Counted from the first letter of the stretch, positions 8,661 through 18,928 are shown. The stretch: DNA of 64,000 nt from Hyphomonadaceae bacterium (GCA_024742355.1 JANSYM010000010.1:1-64000), one strand, 5' to 3'. Translations and numbers: made by a program. The notes: generated from the letters alone by a model not told the origin.

Positions 8661-9050
8661 ATGGGTAAAGCCAAGAATGCTCCTAAGCAGGCCTCAAACG
8701 AAGCACGCGCAGTCCTGCGCATGTATCGTTCAAGCCCGCAAAAGCTGAACTTGCTGGCGCAGCAAATTCGCGGTCTGCCTGTGCAGAAAGCGATCGACGA
8801 GATGCAATTCTCTCGCAAGCGCGCCGCCTCTGATGTTCGCAAGCTTTTGAAGAGCGCCGTCGCCAACGCTGAAAACAATCACGACCTGGACATTGATAGC
8901 CTGGTGGTTGCTGAAGCGCATGTCGGTAAGAACCTCGTCATGAAGCGTATTCGTGCCCGTGCTCGCGGCCGCGCTGCACGCATCATGAAGCCATTCTCGC
9001 AGCTGACAGTTGTTCTGCGCGACACGTCACAAGAAGCGGAGGCCGTATAA
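8661..9050 (+). CDS. rplV: 50S ribosomal protein L22
   Basis: This 129-residue L22 has [19 protein letters not shown], the [23 protein letters not shown] helix/strand core, and the tunnel beta-hairpin with [21 protein letters not shown]22 contacts all six domains of 23S rRNA; its hairpin is a known macrolide-resistance site. The first residues ([17 protein letters not shown]) are slightly longer than in E. coli, as is common in alphaproteobacteria. The stop overlaps the rpsC start by one base (TAATG). Confidence 0.97.
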   Translation: MGKAKNAPKQASNEARAVLRMYRSSPQKLNLLAQQIRGLPVQKAIDEMQFSRKRAASDVRKLLKSAVANAENNHDLDIDSLVVAEAHVGKNLVMKRIRARARGRAARIMKPFSQLTVVLRDTSQEAEAV

Positions 9051-9781
9051 TGGGTCAGAAAGTTAATCCTATTGGCTTGCGTCTCGGCATCAACCGGACC
9101 TCAGACAGCCGCTGGTATGCGGACAGTGAGGATTTCGGTCGTCTGCTGCACGAAGACCTGAAGATCCAGAAGCACATCAAGTCTAAGCTTGGTCAGGCTG
9201 GGATCTCCCGGATCATCATCGAGCGCCCGCACAAGAAATGCCTCGTCACCATTCACACCGCACGTCCAGGTCTGGTCATCGGTAAGAAAGGTGCGGACAT
9301 TGAGGGCCTGCGCCGCCAACTGGCGACGATGACCGATGACGAAGTTCGTGTGAACCTGGTCGAAATTCGCAAGCCTGAGCTCGATGCAACCCTGGTTGCT
9401 GAAGACATTGCGCGCCAGCTTGAGCGTCGCGGATCGTTCCGCCGTGCGATGAAGCGTTCGATCCAGAACACCATGCGTCTCGGCGCTGAAGGTGTGAAGA
9501 TCATGGTTTCTGGCCGTCTCGGCGGTGCAGAAATCGCGCGAACCGAGCAGTATTCTGAAGGATCTGTGCCGCTGCACACGCTGCGCGCCGATATCGATTA
9601 TGGCACAGCCGAAGCGCTGACCACATACGGTATCATCGGCATCAAGATCTGGATCTATAAGGGCGAGATCATGGAACATGATCCAATGGCCCGTGATCGC
9701 CGTGCGGAAAAGTCCGGTGAATCGCGTGCGCGCTCTGGTAACCAGCGTGGTCCGGCTTCGGGCCCACAGGCAGGAGCATAA
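9050..9781 (+). CDS. rpsC: 30S ribosomal protein S3
   Basis: This 243-residue S3 begins [14 protein letters not shown] and has an N-terminal KH domain with the [20 protein letters not shown] loop (about 82-101). The C-terminal domain carries [21 protein letters not shown] and [20 protein letters not shown] Gly/Ser/Arg-rich tail ends the protein. S3 forms part of the mRNA entry helicase with S4 and S5. Length and order are standard. Confidence 0.98.
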   Translation: MGQKVNPIGLRLGINRTSDSRWYADSEDFGRLLHEDLKIQKHIKSKLGQAGISRIIIERPHKKCLVTIHTARPGLVIGKKGADIEGLRRQLATMTDDEVRVNLVEIRKPELDATLVAEDIARQLERRGSFRRAMKRSIQNTMRLGAEGVKIMVSGRLGGAEIARTEQYSEGSVPLHTLRADIDYGTAEALTTYGIIGIKIWIYKGEIMEHDPMARDRRAEKSGESRARSGNQRGPASGPQAGA

Positions 9782-9784
9782 ACG

Positions 9785-10201
9785 ATGCGTCAGCCGAAAC
9801 GTACAAAATACCGCAAGGCGTTCAAAGGCCGGATTAAGGGCAATGCAAAAGGTGGATCTTCCATCGCATTCGGCTCTTTTGGTCTCAAAGCGCTCGAGCC
9901 AGAACGCGTCACAGCGCGCCAGATCGAGGCAACTCGTCGGGCCGTCACTCGTGAGATGAAGCGTCAAGGCAAGGTGTGGATCCGTGTCTTCCCGGACACC
10001 CCGGTCACCGCCAAGCCAATCGAAGTTCGGATGGGTAAAGGTAAAGGCTCTGTCGACCGTTGGGTCGCCCGAGTTCAGCCTGGTCGCATCCTGTTTGAAA
10101 TCGACGGTGTTCCGGATGAGGTCGCGCTGGAAGCGCTGCGCCTCGGTGCAGCCAAGCTGCCAATCCGCACGAAAATCGTCCGTCGGATTGAAGGAATTTA
10201 A
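9785..10201 (+). CDS. rplP: 50S ribosomal protein L16
   Basis: This 138-residue L16 begins [19 protein letters not shown], then has [24 protein letters not shown] and the hallmark [18 protein letters not shown] loop, ending KLPIRTKIV. The second residue is Arg where most L16 proteins have Leu; the alignment is otherwise standard. L16 organises the A-site of the 50S subunit. The rpmC start lies 2 bases after its stop. Confidence 0.97.
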   Translation: MRQPKRTKYRKAFKGRIKGNAKGGSSIAFGSFGLKALEPERVTARQIEATRRAVTREMKRQGKVWIRVFPDTPVTAKPIEVRMGKGKGSVDRWVARVQPGRILFEIDGVPDEVALEALRLGAAKLPIRTKIVRRIEGI

Positions 10202-10203
10202 GC

Positions 10204-10410
10204 ATGGCTAAAGCTTCTGATTTCCGTTCGAAGAGCCCGGACCAGCTGAAGGAAGAACTTCTGCAGCTGAAGAAGGAACAGTTTAACCTCCGCTTCCAGC
10301 AGGCCACTGGCCAGTTGGAAAAGACCGCCCGCATCAAGGTCGTCCGCCGCGATATCGCTCGCGTCCAGACCCTGCTTCGCGAGCAGGCCCGCGCGGACGC
10401 TGAGGCGTAG
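10204..10410 (+). CDS. rpmC: 50S ribosomal protein L29
   Basis: This 68-residue helical L29 has [31 protein letters not shown] followed by [16 protein letters not shown], matching the two-helix hairpin of the family. It sits beside L23 at the tunnel exit. Its place between rplP and rpsQ is universal. Confidence 0.96.
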   Translation: MAKASDFRSKSPDQLKEELLQLKKEQFNLRFQQATGQLEKTARIKVVRRDIARVQTLLREQARADAEA

Positions 10411-10420
10411 GAGATAAGAT

Positions 10421-10666
10421 ATGCCTAGACGTGTTATGGAAGGCGTTGTGGTCTCGACCAAGCAGGACAAGACCGCTGTTGTACGCGTAGAGCGTCGTTT
10501 CCTTCACCCTCTGTTGAAGAAAACCGTTCGTCGTTCAAAGCGTTACCACGCCCACGATGAAGACAATGCTGCTGTTGAAGGCCAGACAATCACGATCCGT
10601 GAGTGTCCGCCGCGTTCAAAGCTGAAGCGTTGGGAAGTCATTTCATCTGATGGAGGCGACGCATGA
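10421..10666 (+). CDS. rpsQ: 30S ribosomal protein S17
   Basis: This 81-residue S17 has an OB-fold start ([23 protein letters not shown]), the [21 protein letters not shown] loop and [16 protein letters not shown] near the end. It is an early 16S rRNA binder in the 30S body. Its last codons overlap the rplN start by 4 bases (ATGA), so the two are translationally coupled. Confidence 0.97.
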   Translation: MPRRVMEGVVVSTKQDKTAVVRVERRFLHPLLKKTVRRSKRYHAHDEDNAAVEGQTITIRECPPRSKLKRWEVISSDGGDA

Positions 10667-11031
10667 TCCAGATGCAGTCCAACCTACGGGTCGCGGACAA
10701 TTCTGGTGCCCGCCGTGTCCAGTGCATTAAAGTGCTGGGCGGTGCCGGACGCCGTTACGCTTCTGTAGGTGATGTCATTGTGGTTTCGGTCAAGGAAGCA
10801 ATTCCGACCGGCCGCGTAAAGAAAGGCGATGTGCGTCGTGCCGTCGTCGTTCGTGTCGCCAAGGACATCAATCGCCCAGACGGGTCGACCATTCGGTTCG
10901 ATACCAATGCGGCGGTCCTGATCAACAATAACAATGAGCCGATCGGCACTCGGATCTTCGGGCCTGTTCCACGTGAACTGCGCGCCAAGAACCACATGAA
11001 GATCGTCTCACTCGCGCCGGAGGTGCTGTAG
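10663..11031 (+). CDS. rplN: 50S ribosomal protein L14
   Basis: This 122-residue L14 has [55 protein letters not shown] and the C-terminal [23 protein letters not shown], all near-universal. It forms intersubunit bridges B5 and B8. It starts within the last codon of rpsQ. Confidence 0.98.
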   Translation: MIQMQSNLRVADNSGARRVQCIKVLGGAGRRYASVGDVIVVSVKEAIPTGRVKKGDVRRAVVVRVAKDINRPDGSTIRFDTNAAVLINNNNEPIGTRIFGPVPRELRAKNHMKIVSLAPEVL

Positions 11032-11033
11032 CT

Positions 11034-11354
11034 ATGGCTGCGAAGGTGAAAAAGGGTGACCGCGTTGTCGTTCTCACTGGCCGTAATAAAGGCGCAGAGG
11101 GCGAAGTGTTGAAAGTCATTCCAGCAGAGAACCGTGTGGTTGTGCGCGGTGTGAACGTTGTCAAACGCCACACCAAGCCAAGCCAGGAAAATCCGCAGGG
11201 CGGTATCAATTCATTCGAAGCGCCAATTCACGTTTCGAATGTTGCGATGCTCGATCCTCGTGATGGCAAGGCAACACGGGTTGGTTTCAAAACTGATGAG
11301 CATGGCCGCAAGTTCCGCTATGCCAAACGTTCAGGAGAGGCTCTAGATGTCTAA
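11034..11354 (+). CDS. rplX: 50S ribosomal protein L24
   Basis: This 106-residue L24 has a KOW motif near the N-terminus ([23 protein letters not shown]), then [23 protein letters not shown] and the [21 protein letters not shown] end. L24 starts 50S assembly. Its end overlaps rplE by 8 bases, an unusually long overlap for this operon; GGAGAGG inside the rplX tail serves as the rplE ribosome-binding site. Confidence 0.97.
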   Translation: MAAKVKKGDRVVVLTGRNKGAEGEVLKVIPAENRVVVRGVNVVKRHTKPSQENPQGGINSFEAPIHVSNVAMLDPRDGKATRVGFKTDEHGRKFRYAKRSGEALDV

Positions 11355-11901
11355 AGACTACACTCCTCGCCTCAAGAAGAAGTATGACGAGCAGATTCGT
11401 GCCAAGCTGAAGGAAGAATTCAGCTACACGAATGACATGCAGATCCCGAAGATCGACAAGGTCGTGATCAATATGGGTGTTGGCGAAGCTGTCGCTGACT
11501 CCAAGAAGATCAAGACGGCGCTTGCCGAGATGGAAAAGATCGCCGGCCAGAAGCCGGTTGCGACCAAGGCTCGTAAATCTATCGCTGGCTTCAAGCTGCG
11601 CGAAGAGATGCTGATCGGCTGCAAAGTGACGCTTCGTCGGGAACGTATGTACGAATTCCTGGATCGTCTGACCAATATCGCTCTGCCGCGCGTGAAAGAC
11701 TTTCGTGGTCTGAACGGCAAGAGCTTTGACGGTCGCGGCAACTTCGCCATGGGTCTCAAGGAACAACTCGTGTTCCCAGAGATCAACTATGACGATGTCG
11801 ACGATATTCGCGGTATGGACATTATTGTCTGTACCACCGCCAACTCGAACGAAGAAGCCAAGAGCCTGCTCGCGCAGTGCGGCTTCCCGTTCCGAAACTA
11901 G
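11347..11901 (+). CDS. rplE: 50S ribosomal protein L5
   Basis: This 184-residue L5 has [69 protein letters not shown] and [17 protein letters not shown], all in the standard order. L5 binds 5S rRNA and touches P-site tRNA. It begins inside the rplX reading frame. Confidence 0.98.
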   Translation: MSKDYTPRLKKKYDEQIRAKLKEEFSYTNDMQIPKIDKVVINMGVGEAVADSKKIKTALAEMEKIAGQKPVATKARKSIAGFKLREEMLIGCKVTLRRERMYEFLDRLTNIALPRVKDFRGLNGKSFDGRGNFAMGLKEQLVFPEINYDDVDDIRGMDIIVCTTANSNEEAKSLLAQCGFPFRN

Positions 11902-11919
11902 CACTGAGGAAAGACTGAC

Positions 11920-12225
11920 ATGGCTAAGAAGAGTGCTGTTGAGCGGAATGATAAGCGCAAGCGCCTGGTCGAGAAATATGCGGCCAAGCGTGAAGAGCTT
12001 AAAGCGATCGCACTGAACGAAGATCTGCCACTGGAAGAGCGTTTCAAGGCGCGTCTGAAACTGGCTGAACTTCCTCGCAACTCTGCTCCGAACCGGGTGC
12101 GAAATCGTTGCGAAGTATCCGGTCGTCCGCGCGGTTATTACCGCAAACTGAAAATGTCCCGTATCGCGCTGCGTGAGCTTGGCTCACTCGGCAAGATCCC
12201 GGGCCTCGTAAAGTCCAGCTGGTAA
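11920..12225 (+). CDS. rpsN: 30S ribosomal protein S14
   Basis: This 101-residue, zinc-independent (long, C-minus) S14 has [54 protein letters not shown] and the [22 protein letters not shown] end. It lacks the CxxC...CxxC zinc ribbon found in the short form, so it should not depend on zinc supply. It lies between rplE and rpsH as usual. Confidence 0.97.
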   Translation: MAKKSAVERNDKRKRLVEKYAAKREELKAIALNEDLPLEERFKARLKLAELPRNSAPNRVRNRCEVSGRPRGYYRKLKMSRIALRELGSLGKIPGLVKSSW

Positions 12226-12236
12226 GGAGGGATATT

Positions 12237-12632
12237 ATGGCGATTTCTGATCCCCTCGGCGATATGCTGACACGTATCCGTAACGCTCAAATGCGCGGTA
12301 TGGATAAAGTCGTAACGCCTGCCTCTAAATTGCGGGCGCGCGTCCTCGAAGTGCTTCAAGGCGAAGGCTACATCCGTGGCTATGCCGAGATCGAAAAAGA
12401 CGGTCACAAGCATATCGAGATTGAACTGAAATATTTCGACGGTACGCCGGTGATCGCTGAGATCCGACGTGTCTCGAAGCCAGGCCGGCGTGTCTACTCT
12501 TCGAAGAGTGATATTCCTCTGGTTCGTAACGGTCTTGGGATTTCGATCCTGTCCACCTCGAAAGGCGTGATGTCTGACAACACTGCGCGTAACGAGAATG
12601 TGGGCGGCGAGATTCTCTGCCGCGTATTCTAA
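12237..12632 (+). CDS. rpsH: 30S ribosomal protein S8
   Basis: This 131-residue S8 has [34 protein letters not shown] and the C-terminal [33 protein letters not shown] motif (consensus G-[LI]-x2-[SL]-T-x2-G-[LIVM]-M-[ST]). S8 binds helix 21 of 16S rRNA, and in E. coli represses the spc operon. GGAGGG precedes the start. Confidence 0.97.
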   Translation: MAISDPLGDMLTRIRNAQMRGMDKVVTPASKLRARVLEVLQGEGYIRGYAEIEKDGHKHIEIELKYFDGTPVIAEIRRVSKPGRRVYSSKSDIPLVRNGLGISILSTSKGVMSDNTARNENVGGEILCRVF

Positions 12633-12649
12633 GGGAAGGGTGAACTGAT

Positions 12650-13261
12650 ATGTCTCGTATTGGCAAACTTCCAATTTCTGTCCCGTCAGGCACGACGGTC
12701 ACGGTTGAAGGCCAGCTGCTGAAAGCAAAAGGCCCGAAAGGCGAGCTCTCAATGCAGCTGCCGGACGTGATCTCGGCTGAGCTGGAAGGCGCTGAGCTGC
12801 GCATCACTCCGCGTGACGATCTCGTCAAAGCGGCGAATGAAAAAATTCGCCTCAATGACGAGAAGGGTCGCAAGAAGATGACCTTCGCTCAGGCGCTTGA
12901 TCCATCGGCTCGCACGCTTTGGGGCACAAGCCGCTCAAACGCTGCGAACCTGGTTCAGGGGGCAGCTGAGGGCTTCAAAAAGACGCTCGAACTCGTCGGC
13001 GTTGGTTACCGTGCCCAAATGCAGGGCAAGGACCTCAAGCTGGCGCTCGGCTTCAGCCACGATGTCATCTACAAGGCGCCGGAAGGCATCGACATCAAGT
13101 GTGCAAAGCCGACGGAAATCGAGATCATGGGCGCTGACAAGCAAACCGTTGGTCAGGTCGCCGCTGAAATCCGCAATTATCGCCGCCCAGAACCGTATAA
13201 AGGCAAGGGTGTGCGTTATCAGGGCGAATATGTCCGCCGCAAGGAAGGCAAGAAGAAGTAG
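12650..13261 (+). CDS. rplF: 50S ribosomal protein L6 with an internal insertion
   Basis: L6 is recognised by [44 protein letters not shown] and the C-terminal [24 protein letters not shown]. It has 203 residues against about 177 in most bacteria. The surplus is a charged segment of roughly 25-28 residues (about 58-86, [20 protein letters not shown]...) between the first domain and the RTLWGT helix, in frame and with unchanged codon character. L6 binds the sarcin-ricin loop region near the factor-binding site. Confidence 0.96.
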   Translation: MSRIGKLPISVPSGTTVTVEGQLLKAKGPKGELSMQLPDVISAELEGAELRITPRDDLVKAANEKIRLNDEKGRKKMTFAQALDPSARTLWGTSRSNAANLVQGAAEGFKKTLELVGVGYRAQMQGKDLKLALGFSHDVIYKAPEGIDIKCAKPTEIEIMGADKQTVGQVAAEIRNYRRPEPYKGKGVRYQGEYVRRKEGKKK

Positions 13262-13263
13262 CC

Positions 13264-13626
13264 ATGTTGACGTCACGCGAAAAATTCCTGCGCCGCCAGC
13301 AACGCAGCCGCGCCAAGCTCCGCAAGACTGCGGAAGGCAAGGCTCGTTTGTCTGTTGCGCGTTCAGGCAAGAATATCTCTGCTCAGATCATCGATGATGA
13401 AAAAGGCATTACGCTGGCATCTGCCTCCTCTCTGGAAGCTGATGTTCGCAAGGGCCTGAAATCAACGAGCACCATCGAGGCGGCTGAAAAAGTCGGCAAG
13501 ACGGTGGCTGAGCGGGCCAAGAAAGCCGGTATTGAAGACGTTGTCTTCGATCGCGGCGGTTATGTGTTCCATGGCCGGGTTAAAGCCCTGGCAGACGCCG
13601 CCCGTGAGGGCGGTCTGAAGTTCTAG
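13264..13626 (+). CDS. rplR: 50S ribosomal protein L18
   Basis: This 120-residue L18 has a basic N-terminus ([30 protein letters not shown]), [23 protein letters not shown] and the terminal [25 protein letters not shown]. It carries 5S rRNA into the 50S subunit with L5. It begins 2 bases after rplF. Confidence 0.97.
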   Translation: MLTSREKFLRRQQRSRAKLRKTAEGKARLSVARSGKNISAQIIDDEKGITLASASSLEADVRKGLKSTSTIEAAEKVGKTVAERAKKAGIEDVVFDRGGYVFHGRVKALADAAREGGLKF

Positions 13627-13636
13627 GAGGCCCACC

Positions 13637-14224
13637 ATGGCAGAAGAAAGAGGCAGAGGCCGCGGACGCCGCCGGGATCGCGACGAAGAGCAAAGCGAAT
13701 TCGTCGACAAGCTGGTCGGTATCAACCGCGTCGCCAAGACTGTTAAAGGCGGTAAGAATTTTGGTTTCGCAGCGCTCGTCGTTGTCGGTGACCAGAAAGG
13801 CCGTGCAGGCTTCGGTAAGGGTAAAGCCCGCGAAGTACCTGAGGCCATCCGCAAGGCAACTGAAGAAGCCAAACGCAACATGGTTCGCGTGCCGCTTCGT
13901 GAAGGCCGTACCCTGCACCATGACGGCCGTGGCCGCTGGGGCGCTGGTAAAGTGGTTCTGCGTGCAGCACCTCCCGGTACCGGCGTGATCGCAGGTGGTC
14001 CAATGCGTGCGGTTATGGAAGTTCTGGGTATCCAGGACGTTGTTGGCAAGTCGATCGGCTCGTCCAACCCATACAACATGGTTCGTGCCACATTTAACGC
14101 GCTCACCAATCAGGCGAGCCCACGTTCGGTTGCGTCCAAGCGCGGTCTGAAGGTTCAGGACATTGTCGGTCGTCGCACCGATGGCGCTTCTGAAGCCGGC
14201 ATGGCCGAAGCGACAGACGCGTAA
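13637..14224 (+). CDS. rpsE: 30S ribosomal protein S5
   Basis: This 195-residue S5 has an Arg/Glu-rich N-terminal extension ([18 protein letters not shown]), the double-stranded RNA-binding part with [30 protein letters not shown] and [22 protein letters not shown], then [46 protein letters not shown]5 helps decoding fidelity and mRNA unwinding at the entry channel. AGGAGG precedes the start. Confidence 0.98.
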   Translation: MAEERGRGRGRRRDRDEEQSEFVDKLVGINRVAKTVKGGKNFGFAALVVVGDQKGRAGFGKGKAREVPEAIRKATEEAKRNMVRVPLREGRTLHHDGRGRWGAGKVVLRAAPPGTGVIAGGPMRAVMEVLGIQDVVGKSIGSSNPYNMVRATFNALTNQASPRSVASKRGLKVQDIVGRRTDGASEAGMAEATDA

Positions 14225-14241
14225 GTAAGAGGATCTGACCA

Positions 14242-14433
14242 ATGGCAAAAGCAAAAGCCACTGTCACTGTGCGCCAGACCGGTAGCCCGATCCGTCGCGC
14301 ACCTAATCAGCGTCAAACGCTGGTCGGCCTTGGTCTGAACAAGATCGGCCGCACCCGGACGCTGGAAGATACACCTGCCGTTCGCGGCATGATCAACAAG
14401 GTCAAGCACCTTGTCGAAGTCGTCGAGGGATAG
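14242..14433 (+). CDS. rpmD: 50S ribosomal protein L30
   Basis: This 63-residue L30 has [29 protein letters not shown] and [23 protein letters not shown], matching the bacterial L30 fold. It lies between rpsE and rplO, the usual spc position. The rplO start follows after 3 bases. Confidence 0.97.
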   Translation: MAKAKATVTVRQTGSPIRRAPNQRQTLVGLGLNKIGRTRTLEDTPAVRGMINKVKHLVEVVEG

Positions 14434-14436
14434 ACA

Positions 14437-14919
14437 ATGAAACTCAACGAACTCTCTCCTGCAGCTGGGTCGACAAAGAACCGCCACCGTATCGGTCGCG
14501 GCGTAGGCTCAGGCAAAGGCAAGACCGGTGGCCGCGGGGTCAAAGGTCAAAAGTCACGTTCTGGTGTTGCCATTAATGGCTTCGAGGGCGGTCAGATGCC
14601 GATCTATATGCGTCTGCCAAAGCGCGGCTTCACAGCCCGCAACTCGAAGAACCATGCCTGGTTGAACCTTAGCCGTCTGGCCAAGGCGATCGATGCTGGC
14701 AAACTGGACGCCAAGAAAGAGATCACGGAAGCTGACCTCGTCGCATCTGGCGTTATCCGCCGGGTCAAGGACGGTGTCCGCCTGCTGGCCAAGGGTGAGG
14801 CCCCTAAAAAGGTCAAGATCACCGTCACTGGCGCCAGCAAGGCAGCGGTTGAAGCGATCGAGAAGGCGGGTGGAAAGGTCACTTTGACCGGACCTGTCCC
14901 GACAGAAAAAGCAGAATAA
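14437..14919 (+). CDS. rplO: 50S ribosomal protein L15
   Basis: This 160-residue L15 has [22 protein letters not shown], the Gly/Lys-rich stretch [37 protein letters not shown] and the C-terminal [19 protein letters not shown]. It binds 23S rRNA late in assembly. It is the last ribosomal gene before secY, separated from it by 90 bases that contain a short perfect hairpin. Confidence 0.97.
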   Translation: MKLNELSPAAGSTKNRHRIGRGVGSGKGKTGGRGVKGQKSRSGVAINGFEGGQMPIYMRLPKRGFTARNSKNHAWLNLSRLAKAIDAGKLDAKKEITEADLVASGVIRRVKDGVRLLAKGEAPKKVKITVTGASKAAVEAIEKAGGKVTLTGPVPTEKAE

Positions 14920-14961
14920 TCCTCTAGCTTTTTCCACTAAACGTCTTCACAAATCAGCTTT

Positions 14962-14981
14962 CGCCGCCAATCTTGGCGGCG
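14962..14981 (+). other. Perfect hairpin between rplO and secY
   Basis: CGCCGCCAA (14962-14970) and TTGGCGGCG (14973-14981) are exact inverted repeats around a two-base centre. No T run follows, so it is not a classical terminator. It may slow RNA polymerase or mark an RNA processing site that sets secY and adk expression apart from the ribosomal genes. This role is inferred only. Confidence 0.5.
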
Positions 14982-15009
14982 AACGCGTTTCCGGGAGAAG
15001 GAGTCCCCC

Positions 15010-16365
15010 TTGGCCACTGCTGCTGAACAACTCGCACGGAATATGAATTTTGGATCCTTTGCCAAGGCGAAAGATCTCCAGAGCCGTATCCTGTTCACCC
15101 TGTTTGTGCTGTTCCTGTACCGGCTCGGAACCTATATCCCGCTGCCGGGCATCGATCCGGCCCAGTTTGCGCAGCTGTTTGAAAGCCAGTCGAGCGGCAT
15201 GCTCGGCAATATGAACATGTTTGCCGGCGGCGCGATTGAGCGCATGAGTATCTTTGCGCTCAACGTGATGCCGTACATTACCGCCTCGATCATCATCCAG
15301 ATGATGACGTCTTCAGTGCCATCGCTGGAAAAGCTGAAGAAAGAAGGCGAATCGGGCCGCAAACAGATCAACCAGTATACGCGCTATTTGACGCTGGCCT
15401 TTGCCGTCGTGCAGAGCTTTGGCATCTCGATGGGCCTGTCCGGTGCTGCTTATGACAGTATGCCCCAATGGTTCTTCGTGCTGACCGCTGTAACGACGTT
15501 TACCGGCGGTACCATGTTCCTGATGTGGATGGGTGAGCAGATCACTGCGCGCGGCGTCGGTAATGGTATCTCCCTGATCATCTTTGCCGGCATTATTGCC
15601 GAGATGCCACGGGCGATCTTCAACCTGTTCAGCGGCTCGCGCGAGCAGGGCATCAATGTCGTGTTCGTCGTCGGCGTTGCTGCACTGGTCATCGCACTGA
15701 CCGTCTTCATCGTGTTTATCGAGCGCTCGCAGCGCCGGGTGCTGATCCAGTATCCAAAGCGCCAGCAGGCCGCCAATCAGGCTGCGCAGGGGCAGAGCTC
15801 GTTCATGCCGCTCAAGCTCAACACATCTGGCGTTATTCCGCCCATCTTCGCGATCGCGATCCTGATGCTGCCGCTGACCGCGGTTGGCTTCATGAGCGGA
15901 AACACGGCAGAAGTTGCCACAGATGGCGGCGTCCTCGCCTGGATTGCCACCAACTTCTCGCCGGGCAGCTGGACCTATATCATCACTTACGGTGTGCTCG
16001 TGGCGTTCTTCACGTTCTTCTACACCTCGATCATGTTCAACCCGGAAGAGACGGCGGACAATCTGCGCAAGTATGGTGGGTTCGTTCCCGGCATCCGGCC
16101 AGGGCGGAACACGGCGGCCTATTTCGATTACGTGCTGACGCGCCTGACCACGATTGGTGCGATCTATCTCGTCTTTGTTTGTCTGATGCCGGAAATCCTG
16201 CGTCGATACGTTCCGGGCATCCCGTTCTATATTGGCGGCACAAGCCTGCTGATTGTTGTGTCGGTGACCATGGACACCGTGACGCAGATACAATCTCACT
16301 TGATTGCCCATCAATATGAGGGTTTGATCAAGAAATCGCGGCTGGGAGGCAAGCGTAAGAAATGA
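15010..16365 (+). CDS. secY: Preprotein translocase subunit SecY
   Basis: This 451-residue, ten-helix channel protein of the Sec translocon has RLGTYIPLPGIDPAQF, ASIIIQMMTSSVPSLEKLKKEGESGRKQINQYTRYLT, the GIIPPIFA-type segment (here SGVIPPIFAIAIL) and RPGRNTAAYFDYVLTRLTTIGAIYL. The start is TTG 15010: the translation reads MATAAEQLARNMNF from it, GAAGGAG lies 6 bases upstream, and no ATG or GTG fits the family start. It overlaps adk by 4 bases. secE is not in the window. Confidence 0.97.
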   Translation: MATAAEQLARNMNFGSFAKAKDLQSRILFTLFVLFLYRLGTYIPLPGIDPAQFAQLFESQSSGMLGNMNMFAGGAIERMSIFALNVMPYITASIIIQMMTSSVPSLEKLKKEGESGRKQINQYTRYLTLAFAVVQSFGISMGLSGAAYDSMPQWFFVLTAVTTFTGGTMFLMWMGEQITARGVGNGISLIIFAGIIAEMPRAIFNLFSGSREQGINVVFVVGVAALVIALTVFIVFIERSQRRVLIQYPKRQQAANQAAQGQSSFMPLKLNTSGVIPPIFAIAILMLPLTAVGFMSGNTAEVATDGGVLAWIATNFSPGSWTYIITYGVLVAFFTFFYTSIMFNPEETADNLRKYGGFVPGIRPGRNTAAYFDYVLTRLTTIGAIYLVFVCLMPEILRRYVPGIPFYIGGTSLLIVVSVTMDTVTQIQSHLIAHQYEGLIKKSRLGGKRKK

Positions 16366-16931
16366 ACCTGATCCTGTTTGGACCGCCAGCGGCCGGTAAA
16401 GGCACGCAGGCCAAGAAACTTGTCGCAGAACGCGGCTTCATTCAGCTCTCGACCGGCGACATGCTGCGCGCCGCGATCGCCTCGGGCTCTGAGCTCGGCA
16501 ACAAGGTCAAGTCGATCATGGAATCGGGCGCCCTGGTGTCGGATGAAATCGTCATCGCCCTGATCGATGAGCAGCTCGACATGAACAAGGGCGCAGCCGG
16601 GTTCATCTATGATGGTTTCCCGCGCACCGTTGGTCAGGCTGAGGCGCTGGACGAATTGCTCAAGAATCGCGGCGAAGCGGTTGATTGCGTGATCCGCCTG
16701 GTCGTCGACGAAGAAGCCTTGCTGGCACGCGTCACCAAGCGATTCGAAGAGCAGGGCCGCAAGGATGATAATCCGGCGACCTTCTCTGTGCGGCTTGAGA
16801 AATACAATGCTGATACGGCACCATTGGTGCCGATTTATGCGGAACGTGGCATCCTGAGAGAGGTTGACGGCATGGCCGCAATCGATGAGGTTAGTGCCGG
16901 AATTGAGGCGGCCTTGAAAGAGGCTGTTTGA
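16362..16931 (+). CDS. adk: Adenylate kinase
   Basis: This 189-residue short-LID adenylate kinase interconverts AMP + ATP and 2 ADP. The P-loop GPPAAGKGTQ (7-16), AMP-binding STGDMLRAAI and YDGFPRTVGQAEAL are present. The LID (VTKRFEEQGRKDDNP) is the short form without the zinc-binding cysteines. It starts inside the secY stop (ATGA), the usual alphaproteobacterial secY-adk arrangement. Confidence 0.97.
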   Translation: MNLILFGPPAAGKGTQAKKLVAERGFIQLSTGDMLRAAIASGSELGNKVKSIMESGALVSDEIVIALIDEQLDMNKGAAGFIYDGFPRTVGQAEALDELLKNRGEAVDCVIRLVVDEEALLARVTKRFEEQGRKDDNPATFSVRLEKYNADTAPLVPIYAERGILREVDGMAAIDEVSAGIEAALKEAV

Positions 16932-16957
16932 GACTGCGTGAACCGCTGATTCAGTGG

Positions 16958-16985
16958 TTGACGTACCATTTGTTGCGTCTATAAC
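16958..16985 (+). promoter_or_regulatory. Candidate housekeeping promoter of the rpsM operon
   Basis: TTGACG (16958-16963) and TATAAC (16980-16985) are 16 bases apart in the 149-base gap between adk and rpsM, a close match to the sigma-70 consensus. It would give rpsM-rpsK-rpoA-rplQ its own transcription start, with a leader of about 90 bases. Confidence 0.6.
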
Positions 16986-17080
16986 GACGCACTTCGTTAA
17001 GAGGATGAGTCTGCAAGCGTGCAGCGGTGTTTTTGCTGTGCGAACTGCGGCTTTCTTTTTGAACTATTAGGAGACTGGCT

Positions 17081-17449
17081 TTGGCCCGTATTGCAGGCGT
17101 CAATATACCGACGAACAAGCGCGTACCGATCGCGCTGCGCTACATTCATGGCATTGGCCCGGCCAAAGCCGACGAGATCTGTGAAAAGATCGGCATCACC
17201 CCGGAACGCCGTGTGGCGGATCTGTCTGATGCAGAAGTAATCAAAATTCGTGAGACCATCGACAGCGATTACATGGTGGAAGGTGACCTTCGCCGTGAGG
17301 TGTCGATGAACATCAAGCGTCTGATGGACCTGGGCTGCTATCGCGGTCTGCGCCATCGTAAGCGCCTGCCGGTTCGCGGTCAGCGCACGCACACCAACGC
17401 TCGGACCCGCAAAGGTCCAGCCAAGCCGATTGCCGGCAAGAAGAAATAG
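17081..17449 (+). CDS. rpsM: 30S ribosomal protein S13
   Basis: This 122-residue S13 begins [26 protein letters not shown] and ends with the basic tail [24 protein letters not shown]. The initiation codon is TTG 17081: this is the only position giving the invariant [10 protein letters not shown] start, and TTAGGAGA lies 7 bases upstream. S13 contacts P-site tRNA and bridges the subunits. It heads the alpha operon behind a candidate promoter. Confidence 0.97.
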   Translation: MARIAGVNIPTNKRVPIALRYIHGIGPAKADEICEKIGITPERRVADLSDAEVIKIRETIDSDYMVEGDLRREVSMNIKRLMDLGCYRGLRHRKRLPVRGQRTHTNARTRKGPAKPIAGKKK

Positions 17450-17461
17450 GATCTTCGAGAG

Positions 17462-17851
17462 ATGGCCCGCCAGACAACACGCGTAGCACGCCGCGCCCGG
17501 AAGAATATCACTTCCGGCGTTGTGCATGTTAATTCCAGCTTCAACAACACGATGATCACCATCACAGACGCGCAGGGGAATGCCATTTCTTGGTCTTCTT
17601 CAGGCACGATGGGTTTCAAGGGATCTCGTAAGTCGACCCCATATGCGGCTCAGGTCGCGGCGGAAGACGCTGCCAAGAAAGCCATGGAACATGGCATGCA
17701 GACCGTTGAAGTGAATGTTCGGGGACCAGGCTCTGGTCGTGAAAGTGCGCTTCGTGCGTTGCAGGCCGCTGGCCTGACCGTGACCGCGATCCGCGACACC
17801 ACGCCAATCCCGCACAATGGCTGCCGCCCACCAAAGCGTCGCCGCGTATAG
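17462..17851 (+). CDS. rpsK: 30S ribosomal protein S11
   Basis: This 129-residue S11 has [64 protein letters not shown] and the terminal [20 protein letters not shown]. It shapes the mRNA exit channel on the platform. No anomaly was seen. Confidence 0.98.
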   Translation: MARQTTRVARRARKNITSGVVHVNSSFNNTMITITDAQGNAISWSSSGTMGFKGSRKSTPYAAQVAAEDAAKKAMEHGMQTVEVNVRGPGSGRESALRALQAAGLTVTAIRDTTPIPHNGCRPPKRRRV

Positions 17852-17884
17852 TCTGTTTGAACTGAATTTACGGAAAGGCTGAGC

Positions 17885-18928
17885 ATGACCGAAGCCGAAG
17901 AAATGGTCGTCAACGACCGCAATTGGAAAGCCCTGATCCGTCCCAACCGTCCGGTTGTTGAAGCGGGTCGCGATCCAAACCGCGTCGCCAAGCTTGTTGT
18001 TGAGCCGCTGGAGCGCGGTTTCGGCACGACTCTGGGCAATGCGCTGCGCCGCATCCTGCTCTCGTCTCTGCAGGGCGCTGCGATTACGGGTGTTCAGATT
18101 GACGGCGTTGTTCACGAGTTTTCGTCCATTCAGGGCGTTCGTGAAGATGTCACCACAATTATCCTGAACCTGAAGCAGGTTGCCGTCGACATGGTTTCGG
18201 ATTCTCCGAAGCGCATGATCCTCAAGGCATCTGGCAAGGGCGAAGTTAAAGCCGGTCAGATCGAGACCCCAGGCGACGTCAAGATCCTGAACCCGGATCA
18301 CGTTATCTGTACGCTGGATGATGGCGCCAATCTGCACATGGAATTCACCATTGCGACCGGCAAAGGCTATGTCCCCGCGACTGAGAACCGCCCTGAGGAT
18401 GCGCCAATCGGCTTTGTCCCAGTGGACGCGATCTACTCGCCGGTTCGCCGCGTTGGCTATCAGGTTGAGGACACCCGTGAGGGTACCGTTCTCGACTATG
18501 ACAAACTGACCCTGACGGTTGAGACCGACGGTTCGATCACACCAGAAGATGCTGTCGCTTACGCGGCCCGCATCATGCAGGACCAGCTGCAGCTGTTCAT
18601 CACCTTTGATGAGCCTGAGTCTGAAAGCTCGAGCCAGACTGAAGAGAGCGACCTGGGCTTCAACCCGGTCCTGCTCAAGAAAGTCGACGAGCTGGAACTG
18701 TCTGTCCGTTCGGCAAACTGCCTGAAGAACGACAACATCGTTTACATTGGCGACCTGATCCAGAAGTCCGAAGCGGAAATGCTCCGCACCCCGAACTTCG
18801 GCCGCAAGTCGCTGAACGAAATCAAAGAAGTCCTGGCGGGTATGGGCCTTCACCTCGGTATGGATGTGCCAGACTGGCCACCAGAAGATATCGAAGCGCT
18901 CGCCAAGAAATACGACGACCACCTATAG
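17885..18928 (+). CDS. rpoA: DNA-directed RNA polymerase subunit alpha
   Basis: This 347-residue alpha subunit has an assembly domain with [31 protein letters not shown] and [12 protein letters not shown] (about 38-105), then a linker and an alpha-CTD ([48 protein letters not shown]). It is about 10 residues longer than usual, mostly through an acidic N-terminal extension ([10 protein letters not shown]) and a Ser/Glu-rich linker ([15 protein letters not shown]). Alpha nucleates polymerase assembly and its CTD binds UP elements and activators. Confidence 0.97.
   Translation: MTEAEEMVVNDRNWKALIRPNRPVVEAGRDPNRVAKLVVEPLERGFGTTLGNALRRILLSSLQGAAITGVQIDGVVHEFSSIQGVREDVTTIILNLKQVAVDMVSDSPKRMILKASGKGEVKAGQIETPGDVKILNPDHVICTLDDGANLHMEFTIATGKGYVPATENRPEDAPIGFVPVDAIYSPVRRVGYQVEDTREGTVLDYDKLTLTVETDGSITPEDAVAYAARIMQDQLQLFITFDEPESESSSQTEESDLGFNPVLLKKVDELELSVRSANCLKNDNIVYIGDLIQKSEAEMLRTPNFGRKSLNEIKEVLAGMGLHLGMDVPDWPPEDIEALAKKYDDHL

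Noticed and set aside
15313-16314. A 333-codon minus-strand frame opposite secY
   Set aside because: It mirrors secY codon structure and encodes a His/Arg-rich nonsense-like product; secY is certain on the other strand.
17600-18922. A 440-codon minus-strand frame opposite rpsK/rpoA
   Set aside because: It is a long GC-driven shadow frame; rpsK and rpoA are certain.
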